Source of the DNA: Asaia bogorensis
Lineage (GTDB): Bacteria; Pseudomonadota; Alphaproteobacteria; CACIAM-22H2
Length of the DNA stretch: 42,644 bases
Assembly (NCBI GenBank): GCA_945901855.1
Contig: CAMDLT010000033.1
Span: 1-42,644 of the forward strand
Direction: 5' to 3'
Positions 10,017 to 23,014 of this stretch are shown in pieces. The first letter of the stretch is position 1. Each line of letters starts with the position of its first letter. Made by a program: the position numbers and the translations under genes. Under the pieces are notes generated by a model. It saw only the letters and a program-made list of their open reading frames with translations. It was not told the origin of the DNA and ran no database searches.

Positions 10017-11233
10017 GTCCAGACCTCTGGATGCGACTCGCGCAGAACCTCTTCGTACACGTCGAGCGTGGCCTTGCACATCCGTTCCTTGGCGAAGTTC
10101 TCGCGCACATGCGCGATCGCCGTCGCCGACAAGGCGTGGCGCGCGGCTTCGGGCAGATTGAGCGCGCGCGACAAGGCGTCGGCGAGCGCATCGACCCTGC
10201 CGGCGGCAAAGCTCCAGCCGGTCGAGCCCTCGATCAGAATTTCGGGCGCCGCCCCGTGATCGGGCGCGACGACCGGGCGGCCCATTGCCTGCGCTTCGGC
10301 AACCACGCGCCCGAACGCTTCGGGATCGGTCGAGGCCGAGACCACCACGTCGGCCAGCATGTAGGCGGCCGGCATGTCCGCGCAATGGTCGACGACGCGC
10401 ACGATGCCCTCGAGCCCGCGCGCGCGCACGCGCTTTTCCAGTTCCGCGCGATACGCCGTGCGGCCCTGGTCGGCGCCGACCAGCAGCAAGGCCATGTCGC
10501 GCCGACCGAGCTTGGCGACCGCGTCGATCAGCAGCGTCTGGCCCTTCCAGCGCGTCAGGCGACCCGGCAGCATGACGACGGGCAACCCGTCCGGCAGACG
10601 CCATTCGCGCGCGAGCTTGACTTGGCGTTCGACCGACACGCGCGCGGGATCGAATTTCGCAAGGTCGATGCCGCGATGAATCACGCGCACGATCGCGGGC
10701 GAGGCCGCATACTGGTCGATCACGTGGCGCGCAATGAACTGGGAGATCGCCACGACGCGAACGCCCTTGGCCATGATCGAATTGTAGTAGCGCTTGAGCG
10801 GATTGCCCGAATTGTAGGTGCCGTGGAACGTGGTCATGAACGGCACGCGCATGCGCTTGGCGGCCGCGCGCGCCGACCAGGCCGGGGCGCGGCTGCGCGC
10901 GTGCACAAGATCGGCGCCCGTGGCGCGGATCGCGTCGGCCAGCCGGGCAACATTGGCGCGCATCGCGAACGGGTTTTTCGACGCGACCGGCAGCTCGATA
11001 TGCTGGGCGCCCGCGCGCTCGAGCTCGCGCACCATCGGTCCGCCTTGCGAGACCACGACCGCGCGCCAGCCCGCCTTGACGATCGCCGCCGCAACGTCGA
11101 CCGTGCCGCGTTCGACCCCGCCCGTGACGAGCGTCGGCAAAACCTGCATGATGGTCGGCACGCGCGCCGCCTTCGGCAATTCGGCCGAAGCGACTTTCGT
11201 GTCGTTCGCGTTTTCGCGTCCCCTGGAATCCAT
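10013..11233 (-). CDS. Glycosyltransferase family 4
   Basis: About 406 residues. The N-terminal acceptor domain contains MQVLPTLVTGGVERGTVDVA. The C-terminal domain has VVMLPGRLTRWKGQTLLIDA and the GT4 donor motif VSASTDPEAFGRVVAEAQAM (Ex7E-like). It probably transfers a sugar onto LPS or another envelope glycan, and it is coupled to the GT9 gene. The start is uncertain: ATG at 11233 shares the palindrome CATG with the start of the divergent hydrolase, ATG at 11248 lies further upstream, and a GTG just before the conserved core has GAAGGCGG upstream and would fit the family length. The core assignment is secure. Confidence 0.9.
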   Translation of the reverse strand: MDSRGRENANDTKVASAELPKAARVPTIMQVLPTLVTGGVERGTVDVAAAIVKAGWRAVVVSQGGPMVRELERAGAQHIELPVASKNPFAMRANVARLADAIRATGADLVHARSRAPAWSARAAAKRMRVPFMTTFHGTYNSGNPLKRYYNSIMAKGVRVVAISQFIARHVIDQYAASPAIVRVIHRGIDLAKFDPARVSVERQVKLAREWRLPDGLPVVMLPGRLTRWKGQTLLIDAVAKLGRRDMALLLVGADQGRTAYRAELEKRVRARGLEGIVRVVDHCADMPAAYMLADVVVSASTDPEAFGRVVAEAQAMGRPVVAPDHGAAPEILIEGSTGWSFAAGRVDALADALSRALNLPEAARHALSATAIAHVRENFAKERMCKATLDVYEEVLRESHPEVWT

Positions 11234-12011
11234 GAACCCCGACCACATCCCCGCCGACGACTCGCCAGCCGATTATCTTGCGCCTTTCAACGCGACCGCG
11301 TCTCGTATCGCCTATCGCCGATTGGCGGGCAAGGCCCCTGGCGTCGTTTTCTGCCCCGGCTTCAAATCCGACATGAAAGGCGCCAAAGCGACCGCCGTTG
11401 CGGCCTGGGCGGCGCGCAAGGGTCGGGCGTGTCTGCGCTTCGACTATCGCGGCCACGGCGAATCCGACGGCGCTTTCGCCGAGGGGACCATCGGCGCCTG
11501 GTTTGCCGATACGCTGGCCGCGTTCGATGCGCTGACCAGCGGACCGCAAATCGTCGTGGGCTCGTCGATGGGCGGCTGGATGGCGTTGCTGCTGGCCCGC
11601 GCCAGGCCCGCGCGCGTGGCGGCGGTGGTTGGCATCGCGGCCGCCCCCGACTTCACCGAAGACCTGATGTGGGACCGCATGCCGCCCGAATTGCAGGCCA
11701 AGCTGCGGCACGACGGCGTGATCCATCAACCGAGCGCCCACGGCCAGGATCCGTACGAGATCCATTTGCGGCTTGTCGAAGAAGGCCGCAACCATTTGCT
11801 GCTGCGCTCGCCCCTTGCGTTCGAGGGCCGCGTGCGCCTGCTGCAAGGCATGCAGGATACCGACGTGCCGTGGCAATGGAGCACGAAGATTGCCCAAGCA
11901 CTGACGGCAGCCGACGTGCGCGTGACGCTCGTCAAGGACGGCGACCACCGCCTATCGCGCCCGAGCGACATTTTGCTGCTGACGCAGACACTGGACGAAT
12001 TGGGCGCGTGA
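11232..12011 (+). CDS. Alpha/beta hydrolase, cytoplasmic
   Basis: A 259-residue alpha/beta hydrolase. The oxyanion-side segment is GVVFCPGFKSDMKG, the nucleophile elbow is GSSMGGW (GxSxG), and the acid and histidine are expected at MQDTDVPW and DGDHRLSRP. FDYRGHGESDG is typical of the serine hydrolase and peptidase S9-like group. No signal peptide is present. The ATG at 11232 overlaps, on the opposite strand, the likely start of the GT4 gene. Its stop overlaps the start of the second hydrolase as GTGA. The natural substrate is unknown; a carboxylester or acyl group is likely. Confidence 0.9.
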   Translation: MNPDHIPADDSPADYLAPFNATASRIAYRRLAGKAPGVVFCPGFKSDMKGAKATAVAAWAARKGRACLRFDYRGHGESDGAFAEGTIGAWFADTLAAFDALTSGPQIVVGSSMGGWMALLLARARPARVAAVVGIAAAPDFTEDLMWDRMPPELQAKLRHDGVIHQPSAHGQDPYEIHLRLVEEGRNHLLLRSPLAFEGRVRLLQGMQDTDVPWQWSTKIAQALTAADVRVTLVKDGDHRLSRPSDILLLTQTLDELGA

Positions 12012-12799
12012 GCACACGTCGCCGCATTTTGGCAGGCCTCTTTGGGGCGCTGGCCGCGCCGACGATCGTGCGTGCGCAAAGCGCCGCGCCCGGCGTCGTA
12101 CTGCTGCATGGCAAACAAGGCACGCCAATGTTTCCAGGCCTGCGCGCCGTTGCTTCAAGATTGGAGGCGACGGGCTTGCGCACGGCATCGCCCGAGATGC
12201 CGTGGTCGCGCACCCGCTATCTTGAGGGCAATGCCGAAAAAGCGTTCGACGAGATTGCCAGCGCGCTTGGCGCTTTCAAACGAGCGGGGGCTGCCAAACT
12301 CTTTCTCGTTGGCCATTCGATCGGGGCGACGGCGGCACTTGGCTATGCGGTCACGCGCGGCGGCATCGACGGGCTGGCGATGCTGTCGACGGGCCATACG
12401 CCGAGCGCCTATTTCGCCGGCGTAGGGTCGGCGAACGCGGCTGTCCGCGAATCGATCCTGCGCGCGCGCGACACGCGCAGTTCGCCGGCCTTGCAGGAAT
12501 TTGCCGACAACAACCAAGGCAAGGCGCTGGCGCTGCGCCTGTCGGCCGTCGATTTTTTGAGCTATTTCGATCCGGGCGGCGCGATGGACGCGAGCGCGCA
12601 GATCGCGCGCGCGCCCTGCCCTGTCCTGTGGGGCGTCGGCACGCGCGACATCATCTATGCGCCGAGCCGCGCGGTCTATTTTGATCGGCTGCCGAGCGAT
12701 CCGCGCCACGTTTTTTTCGAAGCCGATGCCGACCATTTGGGCTTGCCAGCACTTGCCGCAGATCGTGTCGCGTCGTTTTTTGGCGACCTAAAAGCCTGA
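12008..12799 (+). CDS. Exported alpha/beta hydrolase
   Basis: A 263-residue protein with an N-terminal export signal: TRRRILAGLFGALAAPTIV, then RAQS with probable cleavage after the alanine. The twin arginines in front of the hydrophobic stretch make a Tat signal possible, although a Sec signal cannot be excluded. The mature part has LLHGKQG, the nucleophile elbow VGHSIGAT and a C-terminal GTRDIIYAP plus DADHLG, which fit Ser-Asp-His. It starts with GTG at 12008 inside the stop of the first hydrolase. The 3' end overlaps the convergent epimerase gene by 12 bases. Substrate unknown. Confidence 0.88.
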   Translation: MSTRRRILAGLFGALAAPTIVRAQSAAPGVVLLHGKQGTPMFPGLRAVASRLEATGLRTASPEMPWSRTRYLEGNAEKAFDEIASALGAFKRAGAAKLFLVGHSIGATAALGYAVTRGGIDGLAMLSTGHTPSAYFAGVGSANAAVRESILRARDTRSSPALQEFADNNQGKALALRLSAVDFLSYFDPGGAMDASAQIARAPCPVLWGVGTRDIIYAPSRAVYFDRLPSDPRHVFFEADADHLGLPALAADRVASFFGDLKA

Positions 12800-13714
12800 C
12801 GCCAGCAGCGCCTTCAATCCGACGCGGTAGTCCGGATAGGCGAGTGCGACGCCAAGCTCGTCCTTGATGCGGCGGTTCGAAACGCGCTTGGATTCGGCGT
12901 AGAACGAGCGCGCCATGTCGCTCATGGATTTTTCGGCGTCGGCATAGGCGATCTCGGGCGGCGCCGGCACGCCCAGCAACGCCGCCGCGTAGCCGATCAC
13001 GTCTTGCGGCGGCGCAGGATCGTCGTCGCACACATTGTAGATCGCGCCCGCATCGGGCTTGGCGAGCGAGGCTTCGAGCACGGTGGCGATATCCTCGACA
13101 TGGATGCGGCTGAAGACTTGGCCCGGTTTCACGACGCGCCGCGCGCGACCTTCGCGCAACGTGTCGAACGCGCTGCGCCCCGGTCCGTAAATGCCAGCAA
13201 GCCTGAACACATGCACCGCGTGGCCCACGCGGCCAAGGCCCAGCCACGCTTCTTCGGCCGCCACGCGCGCGCGCCCGCGCGGCCCCGCCGGACGCAGCGC
13301 GTCGCGCTCGGTGACCCACTCGCCGCCGCGATCGCCATACACGCCCGTCGTCGAAAGATACCCCGTCCATTTGACGCCGAGCAGGCGCACAAGATCATTG
13401 CCGTGATGCGCAAGCACGGGATCGCCCGCCGCATCGGGCGGCACGCTCGACAACAGATGCGTGGTGCCCGCAAGCGCTGCCGCGACATCTGCAAGCGGCT
13501 TGTCGCGATCGAACAAAAACGGCTCGATGCCCGCTTCCGCCAGGGCCTTAGCCTTGTCGGCCGAACGGCACGTGCCCGCCACGCGCCAATGTTTGGCGAC
13601 AAGACGGCGCGCGAGGACGAGCGCGGAAAAACCGAGCCCGAAACAAAACAATCGGTTGCCGCGCGCGGGATGGCGCAAGGCGGCGGGCGCAAACGAAGAA
13701 AACGAATCGCTCAT
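12788..13714 (-). CDS. SDR-family NAD(P)-dependent epimerase/reductase
   Basis: A 308-residue extended short-chain dehydrogenase-like protein. The Rossmann start is LFCFGLGFSALVLARRL; downstream are YLSTTGVYGDRGGEWV and the substrate-side FRLAGIYGPGRSAFD. The glycine pattern (GLGFSA) and overall look match YeeZ-type atypical SDR proteins, whose substrates are mostly unknown. It is transcribed against the hydrolase pair and overlaps it by 12 bases at the 3' ends. It diverges from the TPR gene across only 53 bases. Confidence 0.88.
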   Translation of the reverse strand: MSDSFSSFAPAALRHPARGNRLFCFGLGFSALVLARRLVAKHWRVAGTCRSADKAKALAEAGIEPFLFDRDKPLADVAAALAGTTHLLSSVPPDAAGDPVLAHHGNDLVRLLGVKWTGYLSTTGVYGDRGGEWVTERDALRPAGPRGRARVAAEEAWLGLGRVGHAVHVFRLAGIYGPGRSAFDTLREGRARRVVKPGQVFSRIHVEDIATVLEASLAKPDAGAIYNVCDDDPAPPQDVIGYAAALLGVPAPPEIAYADAEKSMSDMARSFYAESKRVSNRRIKDELGVALAYPDYRVGLKALLASGF

Positions 13715-13767
13715 GGCGGACGCAGTCTATGGCATTGCGGCATGCAACGCGCTACATGCTTGGCGTC

Positions 13768-14604
13768 ATGAAACGTATCGCCCTCGTTTTTGCCATGCTG
13801 CTGGCGGTCGAACCCGCCATCGCCCAGCAAAATCCGCCGCGCACCCAGACGCAGACGCAAAGCGCGCCGCGCGGGGCCGGCGTCGTGCGCCCGCTGCCGC
13901 CGCGCATCGATGTGGGGCCTGCGGCCGACGTCGAATATCGCGGCTGCCTGGAACGTGCCGCCACGGAACCCGCGGTTGCCTTCGAAGACGCGATGGGGTG
14001 GGCACGCACGCGCGGCGGCGGCGAACCGGCGCTGCATTGCGCGGCCGTATCGCTCTTCAACCAAGGCGCCTACCGGCAGGCCGCGCAGGCTTTCGGCGAT
14101 CTTGCCGGGCGCTATCGCGACCGGCGCGTGCTGGTGCGCGCAAGCCTTGTTGCACAAGCGGGCCACGCGTGGCTTGCCGCCGACGATGCCGCGCAAGCGA
14201 TCGCGGCCTTCGGGGCGGCGATCGAGATTTCGCCCGAGGTCGCGACCTTCTGGATCGACCGCGCCGAAGCTTTGGCCGCGAGCCGCAAATACTGGGAAGC
14301 GATCGACGATCTCAATCGGGCGGCCGATCTGGATGCCGCGCGCGGCGACGTCTACGCGTTTCGGGCCGCCGCCTATCGCCGGGTGGATTCGCTGGATCTG
14401 GCGCTCGAAGATGCCGAGCGGGCGGTTCGCCTTGCGCCGCGCATGCCCGAAGCCTGGCTGGAGCGCGGGATCTTGCGCGCCCTCAAAGGCGACAAAAACG
14501 GCGCCAGACGCGACTGGCGCGAAGCGCTGCTGCTCGATCCCGAAAGCCCGGCCGCCGACGCCGCACGCGCGCAGATCGAGCGCATGGAACTGGGCGGCCG
14601 ATAG
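13768..14604 (+). CDS. TPR-repeat periplasmic protein
   Basis: A 278-residue protein with a Sec signal peptide (MKRIALVFAMLLAVEPAIA followed by Q). After a low-complexity QT/PR-rich stretch come several tetratricopeptide repeats, clearest from about residue 140 (AIAAFGAAIEISPEVATFW, then WEAIDDLNRAADLDAARGD and ALEDAERAVRLAPRMPEAW). Such proteins act as scaffolds in the periplasm; the partner is unknown. The ATG at 13768 was chosen because it starts the signal peptide; an ATG at 13756 is possible. No strong ribosome site is seen for either. Confidence 0.85.
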   Translation: MKRIALVFAMLLAVEPAIAQQNPPRTQTQTQSAPRGAGVVRPLPPRIDVGPAADVEYRGCLERAATEPAVAFEDAMGWARTRGGGEPALHCAAVSLFNQGAYRQAAQAFGDLAGRYRDRRVLVRASLVAQAGHAWLAADDAAQAIAAFGAAIEISPEVATFWIDRAEALAASRKYWEAIDDLNRAADLDAARGDVYAFRAAAYRRVDSLDLALEDAERAVRLAPRMPEAWLERGILRALKGDKNGARRDWREALLLDPESPAADAARAQIERMELGGR

Positions 14605-14626
14605 GCTTTGGCGCCACGCGTCGGCT

Positions 14627-15295
14627 CTAGAAATCCAGATTTGCGTAGTGGGCGGGCGGCGGCGAGCCCGGCACATGGTCGGCCAGCAAGGCCCGGAACG
14701 CGGGACGGCTTTTGATCGGGGCATACCATTCGTGCGCGCGCGGATAGGCATCCCACGGCACGTCGCCCATATAATCGAGCGTGGAGATGTGGGCTGCCGC
14801 CGCGATGTCGGCCAAGCTGTAGCGTTCGCCCGCCAGGAACTTCCGGCGCTCGGCAAGCCAGCCGATATAGTCGAGATGGTAGCGGATATTCTGGTAACCT
14901 GCGCGGATCGCGGCCGAGTTGGGCTCGGCCGTGTTCAAAAACCGCTTCATGATTTTTTCGCGGTAGAGATTGTCGGTCACTTCGCGCGCGAATTTTTCGT
15001 CGAACCATGCGACCAGCCGGCGCACCTCGGCGCGCTCGGCCGCCGTTTCGCCCATCAGATTGATCGCCGGATATTCGCGCTCCAGATGCTCGCAGATCGC
15101 CTGCGAATGGCAAATCGCCGTCCCGTCTTCCTCGATCAAAACCGGCACGGTGCCCGCCGGGTTGATCGCCAGGAACGCGGGCGCGCGCTCCCAGGTCTTT
15201 TCGACCGTCATGTCGAAATCGAGACGCTTTTCGCCCAACGCCACGCGCACTTTGCGGCAGAAGGGAGAGAGCGGAAGATGGTGAAGAATTCGCAT
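14627..15295 (-). CDS. Glutathione S-transferase family protein
   Basis: A 222-residue protein. The thioredoxin-like N-terminal domain contains HHLPLSPFCRKVRVALGEK, with NPAGTVPVLIEEDG (cis-proline) and the glutathione-binding SQAICEHLE. The helical C-terminal domain ends with GERYSLADIAAAAHISTLDY. It may conjugate or reduce substrates with glutathione in the cytoplasm; the family does not reveal the substrate. The ATG at 15295 follows CCAGGCGA. It is convergent with the TPR gene. Confidence 0.93.
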   Translation of the reverse strand: MRILHHLPLSPFCRKVRVALGEKRLDFDMTVEKTWERAPAFLAINPAGTVPVLIEEDGTAICHSQAICEHLEREYPAINLMGETAAERAEVRRLVAWFDEKFAREVTDNLYREKIMKRFLNTAEPNSAAIRAGYQNIRYHLDYIGWLAERRKFLAGERYSLADIAAAAHISTLDYMGDVPWDAYPRAHEWYAPIKSRPAFRALLADHVPGSPPPAHYANLDF

Positions 15296-15334
15296 GCGAA
15301 TCGCCTGGATAAAACCTTACAGACTGCGCCGCGT

Positions 15335-15925
15335 TTAGGCGAGGCCCAAGGCCGCAGCGCCATACATGAACGCCAGCGCAAAAGCGCCGAGCGAGACGGC
15401 GCACGCGGCGAGCCCAACCGCGACCGCGACCCCGTCGTCGGCCGCAAGGGCGAGCGACAGCACGACCAACGCCAGCGACGGGATCATCGGCAACAGCGGC
15501 AAAGGGACCAGCAGCAAGATTGCCTGCACCAAAACCACCGCACCGATCCAGCGCTTGGCGATGGGGCCCACCAAAAACGCCGCGCGCGGGCGCACCAGTT
15601 TTTCGACGCGCGCCAGCATCGGCTGCAAATACGCAACGGCGCTCTGCGCGCGCATGCGCGAGATGGCGCGCTTGGCCAAAAATCCCGGCAAACGCGGATG
15701 CGCCACGCCCAGCGCCATCTGGATCGCCACAAGCGCCAAGGGCAACGCGAAGATCGTCGAGAAGCCCGGAAGGCTTGGCCCCGGCGTTAGGTTTGGCACT
15801 GCAAACAAAAACAGCAGCAAGCCGTAGCCGCGCGTCTCGAGCGCTGCGATCAGCTCGCCCAGCGAAACGCGCGTATTCGGATCGCCCGCTACGGCATTCT
15901 GCAACGCGGCGCCGAGCAAGCTCAT
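15335..15925 (-). CDS. ExoD-family membrane protein
   Basis: A 196-residue inner-membrane protein with several hydrophobic segments. The pattern GELIAALETRGYGLLLFLFA and PNLTPGPSLPGFSTIFALPL matches the ExoD family, named for an effect on exopolysaccharide production in rhizobia. The biochemical role is not established. The ATG at 15925 overlaps the stop of the upstream TVP38 gene (ATGA at 15922-15925), so the two membrane proteins are probably made together. Confidence 0.92.
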   Translation of the reverse strand: MSLLGAALQNAVAGDPNTRVSLGELIAALETRGYGLLLFLFAVPNLTPGPSLPGFSTIFALPLALVAIQMALGVAHPRLPGFLAKRAISRMRAQSAVAYLQPMLARVEKLVRPRAAFLVGPIAKRWIGAVVLVQAILLLVPLPLLPMIPSLALVVLSLALAADDGVAVAVGLAACAVSLGAFALAFMYGAAALGLA

Positions 15926-16572
15926 GCCTGCCGACCCAGCAGACGCGGGACGAGCATGGTTGCGGCGACAAACGCGAGGGCAGCGCCGACCGCGATCACG
16001 ATCTGCGTCTTGGCGGTCTCGGGATCGGTCCAGCCCGCCGCCCCGAGGTTGGAAAAAACGAGGGCCACGGGCAGCGTGCCGAGCGCCGTTCCCAATAGAA
16101 AACTGCGGAAGCGCAGCCGCGACAATCCAAAGCCGTAGGTGACCAGCGCGCCGGGTACCGGCAAAAGCCGCGCGAGCGCCACGCAGCGCCAGCCGCCCGA
16201 TTCCGCGCGCGCGATCCAACCGCCGACGCGCGCCCATTCGTGCGGCTTCAAAGCGCCTTGATTGGCAAATCGCGCGACGGCAAAGCCAAGCGATGTGCCC
16301 GCCAGCGTCCCTGCCACCGCCCATGCGGCCCCGGCCGGAAAGCCAAACAGCAACCCAGCGCCGATCGCAAACGCCCAGCGCGGGATGGCAACCAGGATCC
16401 CGAGCATGTGCGCAAGCACGAAGGCAGGCCCCATCCACGCGCCCGCGAGCCCCACCATGGCTTCGAGCGAAGCTGGATCGATCGATGCGCGGTTGACAAA
16501 GGCCGCGAGCGCACCCGCAACGATCAAGCCGACGGGAACGAGCCGCAGCCATAGCGGAGATCTTCTGCCCAT
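15922..16572 (-). CDS. TVP38/TMEM64 (VTT domain) membrane protein
   Basis: A 216-residue polytopic membrane protein. The VTT/SNARE-associated region is visible as IPRWAFAIGAGLLFGFPAGA and LARLLPVPGALVTYGFGLSR, with the typical G-F-x-G and R-x-x-P-x-P features. DedA/TVP38 proteins are linked to lipid carrier or phospholipid movement across the membrane, but no specific substrate can be given. It lies downstream of gltB, 87 bases away, without a visible terminator. It is coupled to the ExoD gene. Confidence 0.9.
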   Translation of the reverse strand: MGRRSPLWLRLVPVGLIVAGALAAFVNRASIDPASLEAMVGLAGAWMGPAFVLAHMLGILVAIPRWAFAIGAGLLFGFPAGAAWAVAGTLAGTSLGFAVARFANQGALKPHEWARVGGWIARAESGGWRCVALARLLPVPGALVTYGFGLSRLRFRSFLLGTALGTLPVALVFSNLGAAGWTDPETAKTQIVIAVGAALAFVAATMLVPRLLGRQA

Positions 16573-16659
16573 GCGAGGCTTATGGCCGCGTTGCTCGCCC
16601 CAAGCAAGGTCGATCGCGGACGCAGCCGCACGACAACCGCAAGGACGCGCGCGGTTCCC

Positions 16660-21216
<4,557 letters not shown>

Positions 21217-21229
21217 CGGCTGGCTCCCT

Positions 21230-22705
21230 CTATTCGGCGGCGGCGGCGGCAGGCGCGGCTTTGGCGGCGAGATGTTTGTGAATGGCGGCGGCAGCGTCTT
21301 TGCCGTCGCGAATGGCCCACACCACAAGCGACGCGCCGCGAACGATGTCGCCGGCCGCGAACACGCCGTCGAGCGAGGTCATCATCGTACGGTGATCAAT
21401 CTTCAAGGTACCCCAGCGCGTGACTTTGAGCTCGGGCGCGCCGAACATCGTCGGCACGTCTTCGGGATCGAAGCCAAGCGCCTGGATCGCGAGATCGCAC
21501 GGCAGATCGAAGCTGCTCTCCTCGATTTTTTCGGGCATCTGGCGGCCGGTCGCATCGGCGATGCCCAAGCGCATGCGATAGGCCCGCACGGCCCCCACGG
21601 CTTCGGGACCCGCCTTTTTCTTGGGCTTGCCGGGTTTGGCGACAAACGCCTCGGGGGCGGCGAGCCAAACGAACTCAACGCCTTCTTCTTCGGCGTTGTA
21701 AACCTCGCGCTGCGAGCCCGGCATATTTTTCTTGTCGCGCCGATAGAGGCATTTGACCGACTTGGCCCCTTGGCGCACGGCCGTGCGCACGCAATCCATG
21801 GCCGTATCGCCGCCGCCGATCACCACGACATGCTTGCCGTTCGCGTCGAGCGTTCCGTCGTCGAAGGCGGGCACGTCGTCGCCCAGCCCCTTGCGGTTCG
21901 AGGCCGTAAGATACGTCATCGCAGGCACGATATTGGCGAGCCCCACGCCCGGCGCTTCGATGCCGCGCGCTTTGTAGACGCCCGTCGCCACCAGCACGGC
22001 ATCGTGTTTGGCGCGAAGATCGTCGAGCGAGGCGTCGCGGCCCACTTCGAAATTCAGATGGAATTTGACGTTGCCGTCTTCGAACAGTTTTTGGCGGCGC
22101 TGCACGACGTCTTTTTCGAGCTTGAAGTTTGGAATGCCGTAGATCATCAGACCGCCCGCACGGTCGTAGCGATCGTAGACATGGACTTGGTACCCCTTGC
22201 GGCGCAGATCGTCGGCCGCCGCCAACCCGCCGGGGCCGGCCCCGATGATACCGATCGACTGGTTGCGCTCGACCGGCGGGGCGATAGGCTTGACCCAGCC
22301 TTTTTCGAAAGCTGTGTCGGTGATGTATTTTTCGACCGAGCCGATCGTGACGGAGTCGAACCCCTTCTCGATCACGCAATTGCCCTCGCACAAACGGTCT
22401 TGCGGGCAAATGCGGCCGCAGATCTCCGGGAACGTGTTGGTCGCCTGGCTCAACTCGTAAGCTTCTTCGAGGCGGTTTTCCGCCGTCAGCTTGAGCCAGT
22501 CGGGGATATTGTTCGAAACTGGGCAGTGTACTTGGCAGAACGGCACGCCGCATTGCGAGCAGCGCCCGGCCTGGGCCTCAGCTTCGGTCTTGTTGAATTC
22601 GGCATAGATTTCGTCAAAATCTTGGGCGCGCAGGGCGGCTTTGCGCTTCTCGGGCATTTTCTGGTCGCGATCGACGAAGCGCAGCATTTTGCCGGTGGTC
22701 GCCAT
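21230..22705 (-). CDS. gltD: Glutamate synthase (NADPH) small subunit
   Basis: A 491-residue flavoprotein that passes electrons from NADPH to GltB. The N-terminal cysteine clusters are CSQCGVPFCQVHCP and CGRICPQDRLCEGNC, which bind 4Fe-4S centres. The FAD-binding motif is IGIIGAGPGGLAAADDLR, and the NADPH-binding motif is HVVVIGGGDTAMDCVRTAVR. The ATG at 22705 (MATTGKML) was chosen over 22762 because it matches the family start. The C-terminus ends with an alanine-rich tail. First gene of the gltD-gltB operon, with a candidate promoter at 22785-22813. Confidence 0.98.
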   Translation of the reverse strand: MATTGKMLRFVDRDQKMPEKRKAALRAQDFDEIYAEFNKTEAEAQAGRCSQCGVPFCQVHCPVSNNIPDWLKLTAENRLEEAYELSQATNTFPEICGRICPQDRLCEGNCVIEKGFDSVTIGSVEKYITDTAFEKGWVKPIAPPVERNQSIGIIGAGPGGLAAADDLRRKGYQVHVYDRYDRAGGLMIYGIPNFKLEKDVVQRRQKLFEDGNVKFHLNFEVGRDASLDDLRAKHDAVLVATGVYKARGIEAPGVGLANIVPAMTYLTASNRKGLGDDVPAFDDGTLDANGKHVVVIGGGDTAMDCVRTAVRQGAKSVKCLYRRDKKNMPGSQREVYNAEEEGVEFVWLAAPEAFVAKPGKPKKKAGPEAVGAVRAYRMRLGIADATGRQMPEKIEESSFDLPCDLAIQALGFDPEDVPTMFGAPELKVTRWGTLKIDHRTMMTSLDGVFAAGDIVRGASLVVWAIRDGKDAAAAIHKHLAAKAAPAAAAAE

Positions 22706-23014
22706 GGGCAAGGTCCTGACGGAAAAGGGATTGGGCGTGTGTTGTAAGCGCGTCGCGGCCATCGAGAATAGCGAAAACCGACAAATATGTCAGCATGTGA
22801 TAACTAAATTCAAAATGACCTAATTGTTGAAGCGTGTTTCGGAGCATTGAACAAGATATTCTAAAAATTTAATTCAGTTTTGGTACTAAATTGCGTTCAC
22901 GCACGCGTGTTACGACGGGGTCAATCGGCCTGTCAGCCTTGCGCCACCTGATCCGCGCTTGCATCCGACCCCAGTTCGCGCGACAAGCGAAAGCGGTTTT
23001 TGATCGGGATCGAG
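22706..23014. other. AT-rich divergent regulatory region between gltD and the cyclic-nucleotide-binding gene
   Basis: The 309 bases contain the most AT-rich stretch seen in the window (about 22770-22900). I see one plausible promoter toward gltD at 22785-22813. A dyad ACAAATATGT sits on its -10 element. Short open frames here are shadows with no family features. No riboswitch or small RNA could be recognised. Confidence 0.5.
22785..22813 (-). promoter_or_regulatory. Candidate promoter of gltD-gltB
   Basis: On the minus strand TTGAAT (22808-22813) and ACATAT (22785-22790) are separated by 17 bases. The predicted leader to the gltD ATG is about 73 bases. The hexamers are average matches, so this is a suggestion only. 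No NtrC or sigma-54 site with correct spacing was found. Confidence 0.4.

Noticed and set aside
22880..22900. Sigma-54-like TTGG...TTGC element upstream of the cyclic-nucleotide gene
   Set aside because: Only 9 bases separate GG and GC, one less than the strict spacing sigma-54 needs.
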